Shown one piece after another: positions 5,291-5,679 of a stretch of 5,679 nucleotides of DNA. The notes beneath the pieces were generated by a model, which saw nothing but the letters and a program-made list of their open reading frames with translations, ran no database searches and was not told the DNA's origin. The first letter of the stretch is position 1; the number at the start of each line of letters is the position of its first letter. The DNA lies in NCBI GenBank assembly GCA_021799325.1, contig JAJZAS010000122.1:1-5679 (forward strand), written 5' to 3'. This stretch comes from Bacillota bacterium (GTDB taxonomy: Bacteria; Bacillota; Bacilli; Alicyclobacillales; SLC66). Position numbers and translations under genes: made by a program.

Positions 5291-5679
5291 TTATAACATA
5301 AATTTACTAGTCTCTAAGGTTAATTTTTTGCCAATTTGATTCAAATCTTCAGCAATATGCGCCATTTGTGTTATTTCTCGAACATTTTGCTGGATGCTGG
5401 CCAGCGCCTCCTGTACCCCTTTAGTGGCTAATGATAATGCCATGCTGGCTTCATTTGACAACCTTTCAGTATCAGAAAACTCTTGGCTCACACTCTCTAC
5501 TTCCTGCATCACCAAGTCAAACACACGGCTCATTTTCGCTCCATTATCTTCCATTCGCTTGAATACTTCAGATAACTCTTCTGTACCTTTGCGCTCCTCT
5601 TCTGTGCGTTTACCTGTTTCTGAAACAGAATTCGTTAACTCATGAACCTCATTCCGAGATTTCACAATTTCATCACTTG
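5291..5679 (-). CDS. Methyl-accepting chemotaxis protein, C-terminal part (cut by window edge)
   Basis: The frame is open to the right edge and ends with TAA at 5291-5293, giving about 129 visible codons. The protein begins before the window, so the internal GTG at 5665 is not its start. The visible part is a long heptad-patterned coiled coil: SDEIVKSRNEVHEL, then alternating E/K/Q and small residues, and a tail ending LNQIGKKLTLETSKFML. This matches the descending arm of a chemoreceptor signalling hairpin, and the CheA/CheW-contacting tip must lie outside. The arm is longer than the whole C-terminal arm of the receptor at 269-1132, so this is a different length class. No C-terminal NWETF-type pentapeptide is present. 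The input domain and membrane topology cannot be known from here. A strong terminator follows. Confidence 0.82.
   Translation of the reverse strand, partial: SDEIVKSRNEVHELTNSVSETGKRTEEERKGTEELSEVFKRMEDNGAKMSRVFDLVMQEVESVSQEFSDTERLSNEASMALSLATKGVQEALASIQQNVREITQMAHIAEDLNQIGKKLTLETSKFML

Noticed and set aside
5124..5339. Plus-strand frame of 71 codons across the mntH upstream region
   Set aside because: It runs through the distal MntR operator, both promoter elements and the terminator, and into the antisense of the receptor gene. It has no ribosome site.
5394..5645. Plus-strand frame of 83 codons
   Set aside because: It is antisense to the coiled-coil receptor coding sequence, whose heptad pattern is clearly the real protein.

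Overview
The window looks like the chromosome of a low-to-moderate GC, spore-forming Bacillota, probably a Bacilli-type aerobe. The evidence is strong Shine-Dalgarno sites, a TTG start, sigma-A type promoters, a sporulation-type orphan histidine kinase, and an MntR/MntH pair whose operators resemble those of Bacillus subtilis. No species can be named from sequence alone, and there is no sign of phage, CRISPR, tRNA, rRNA or an insertion sequence.

Left part, + strand (1-2451): a regulatory leader with a good promoter (93-120) and an AT-rich inverted repeat (131-152) precedes a short soluble PAS-containing chemoreceptor (269-1132). It is followed after 44 nt by a membrane-bound PAS histidine kinase (1177-2451) of the sporulation/NtrB-like type. 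An unusual G5/C8/T8 hairpin that looks like a weak terminator or attenuator lies between them. The two genes may form a leaky two-gene operon for sensing and behaviour.

Middle part, - strand (2452-3109): the convergent region after the kinase holds decayed material. An open stretch resembling the C-terminal part of a secreted or lipoprotein-like protein begins directly after the mntR stop codon, in the same frame, and has no credible start. A lone signal-peptide-like reading frame (2452-2532) abuts the kinase gene.

Right part, - strand (3110-5290): mntH, an Nramp proton-coupled Mn(II) transporter (3635-4936), is followed by mntR, the DtxR-family Mn(II)-sensing repressor (3110-3532), with all six expected metal ligands. 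Upstream of mntH are two copies, 132 bp apart, of one promoter-operator module: a -35/-10 pair with a 17-bp spacer, then an MntR-type box containing AAAGTTTCCC, then ATTGGTCT 10 nt on. The proximal copy fits direct repression of mntH by MntR. The distal copy drives no recognisable gene and is the most interesting observation here. Because mntR is downstream of mntH on the same strand, read-through would put MntR under its own control.

A strong intrinsic terminator (5238-5261) closes a second chemoreceptor gene, of which only the 3' end (5291-5679) is in the window. An identical 16-bp AT-rich word, resembling a PerR/Fur-family box, occurs once by the promoter of the soluble receptor gene and once, inverted, beside the mntH promoter. 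It may link both to a second metal or peroxide regulator.
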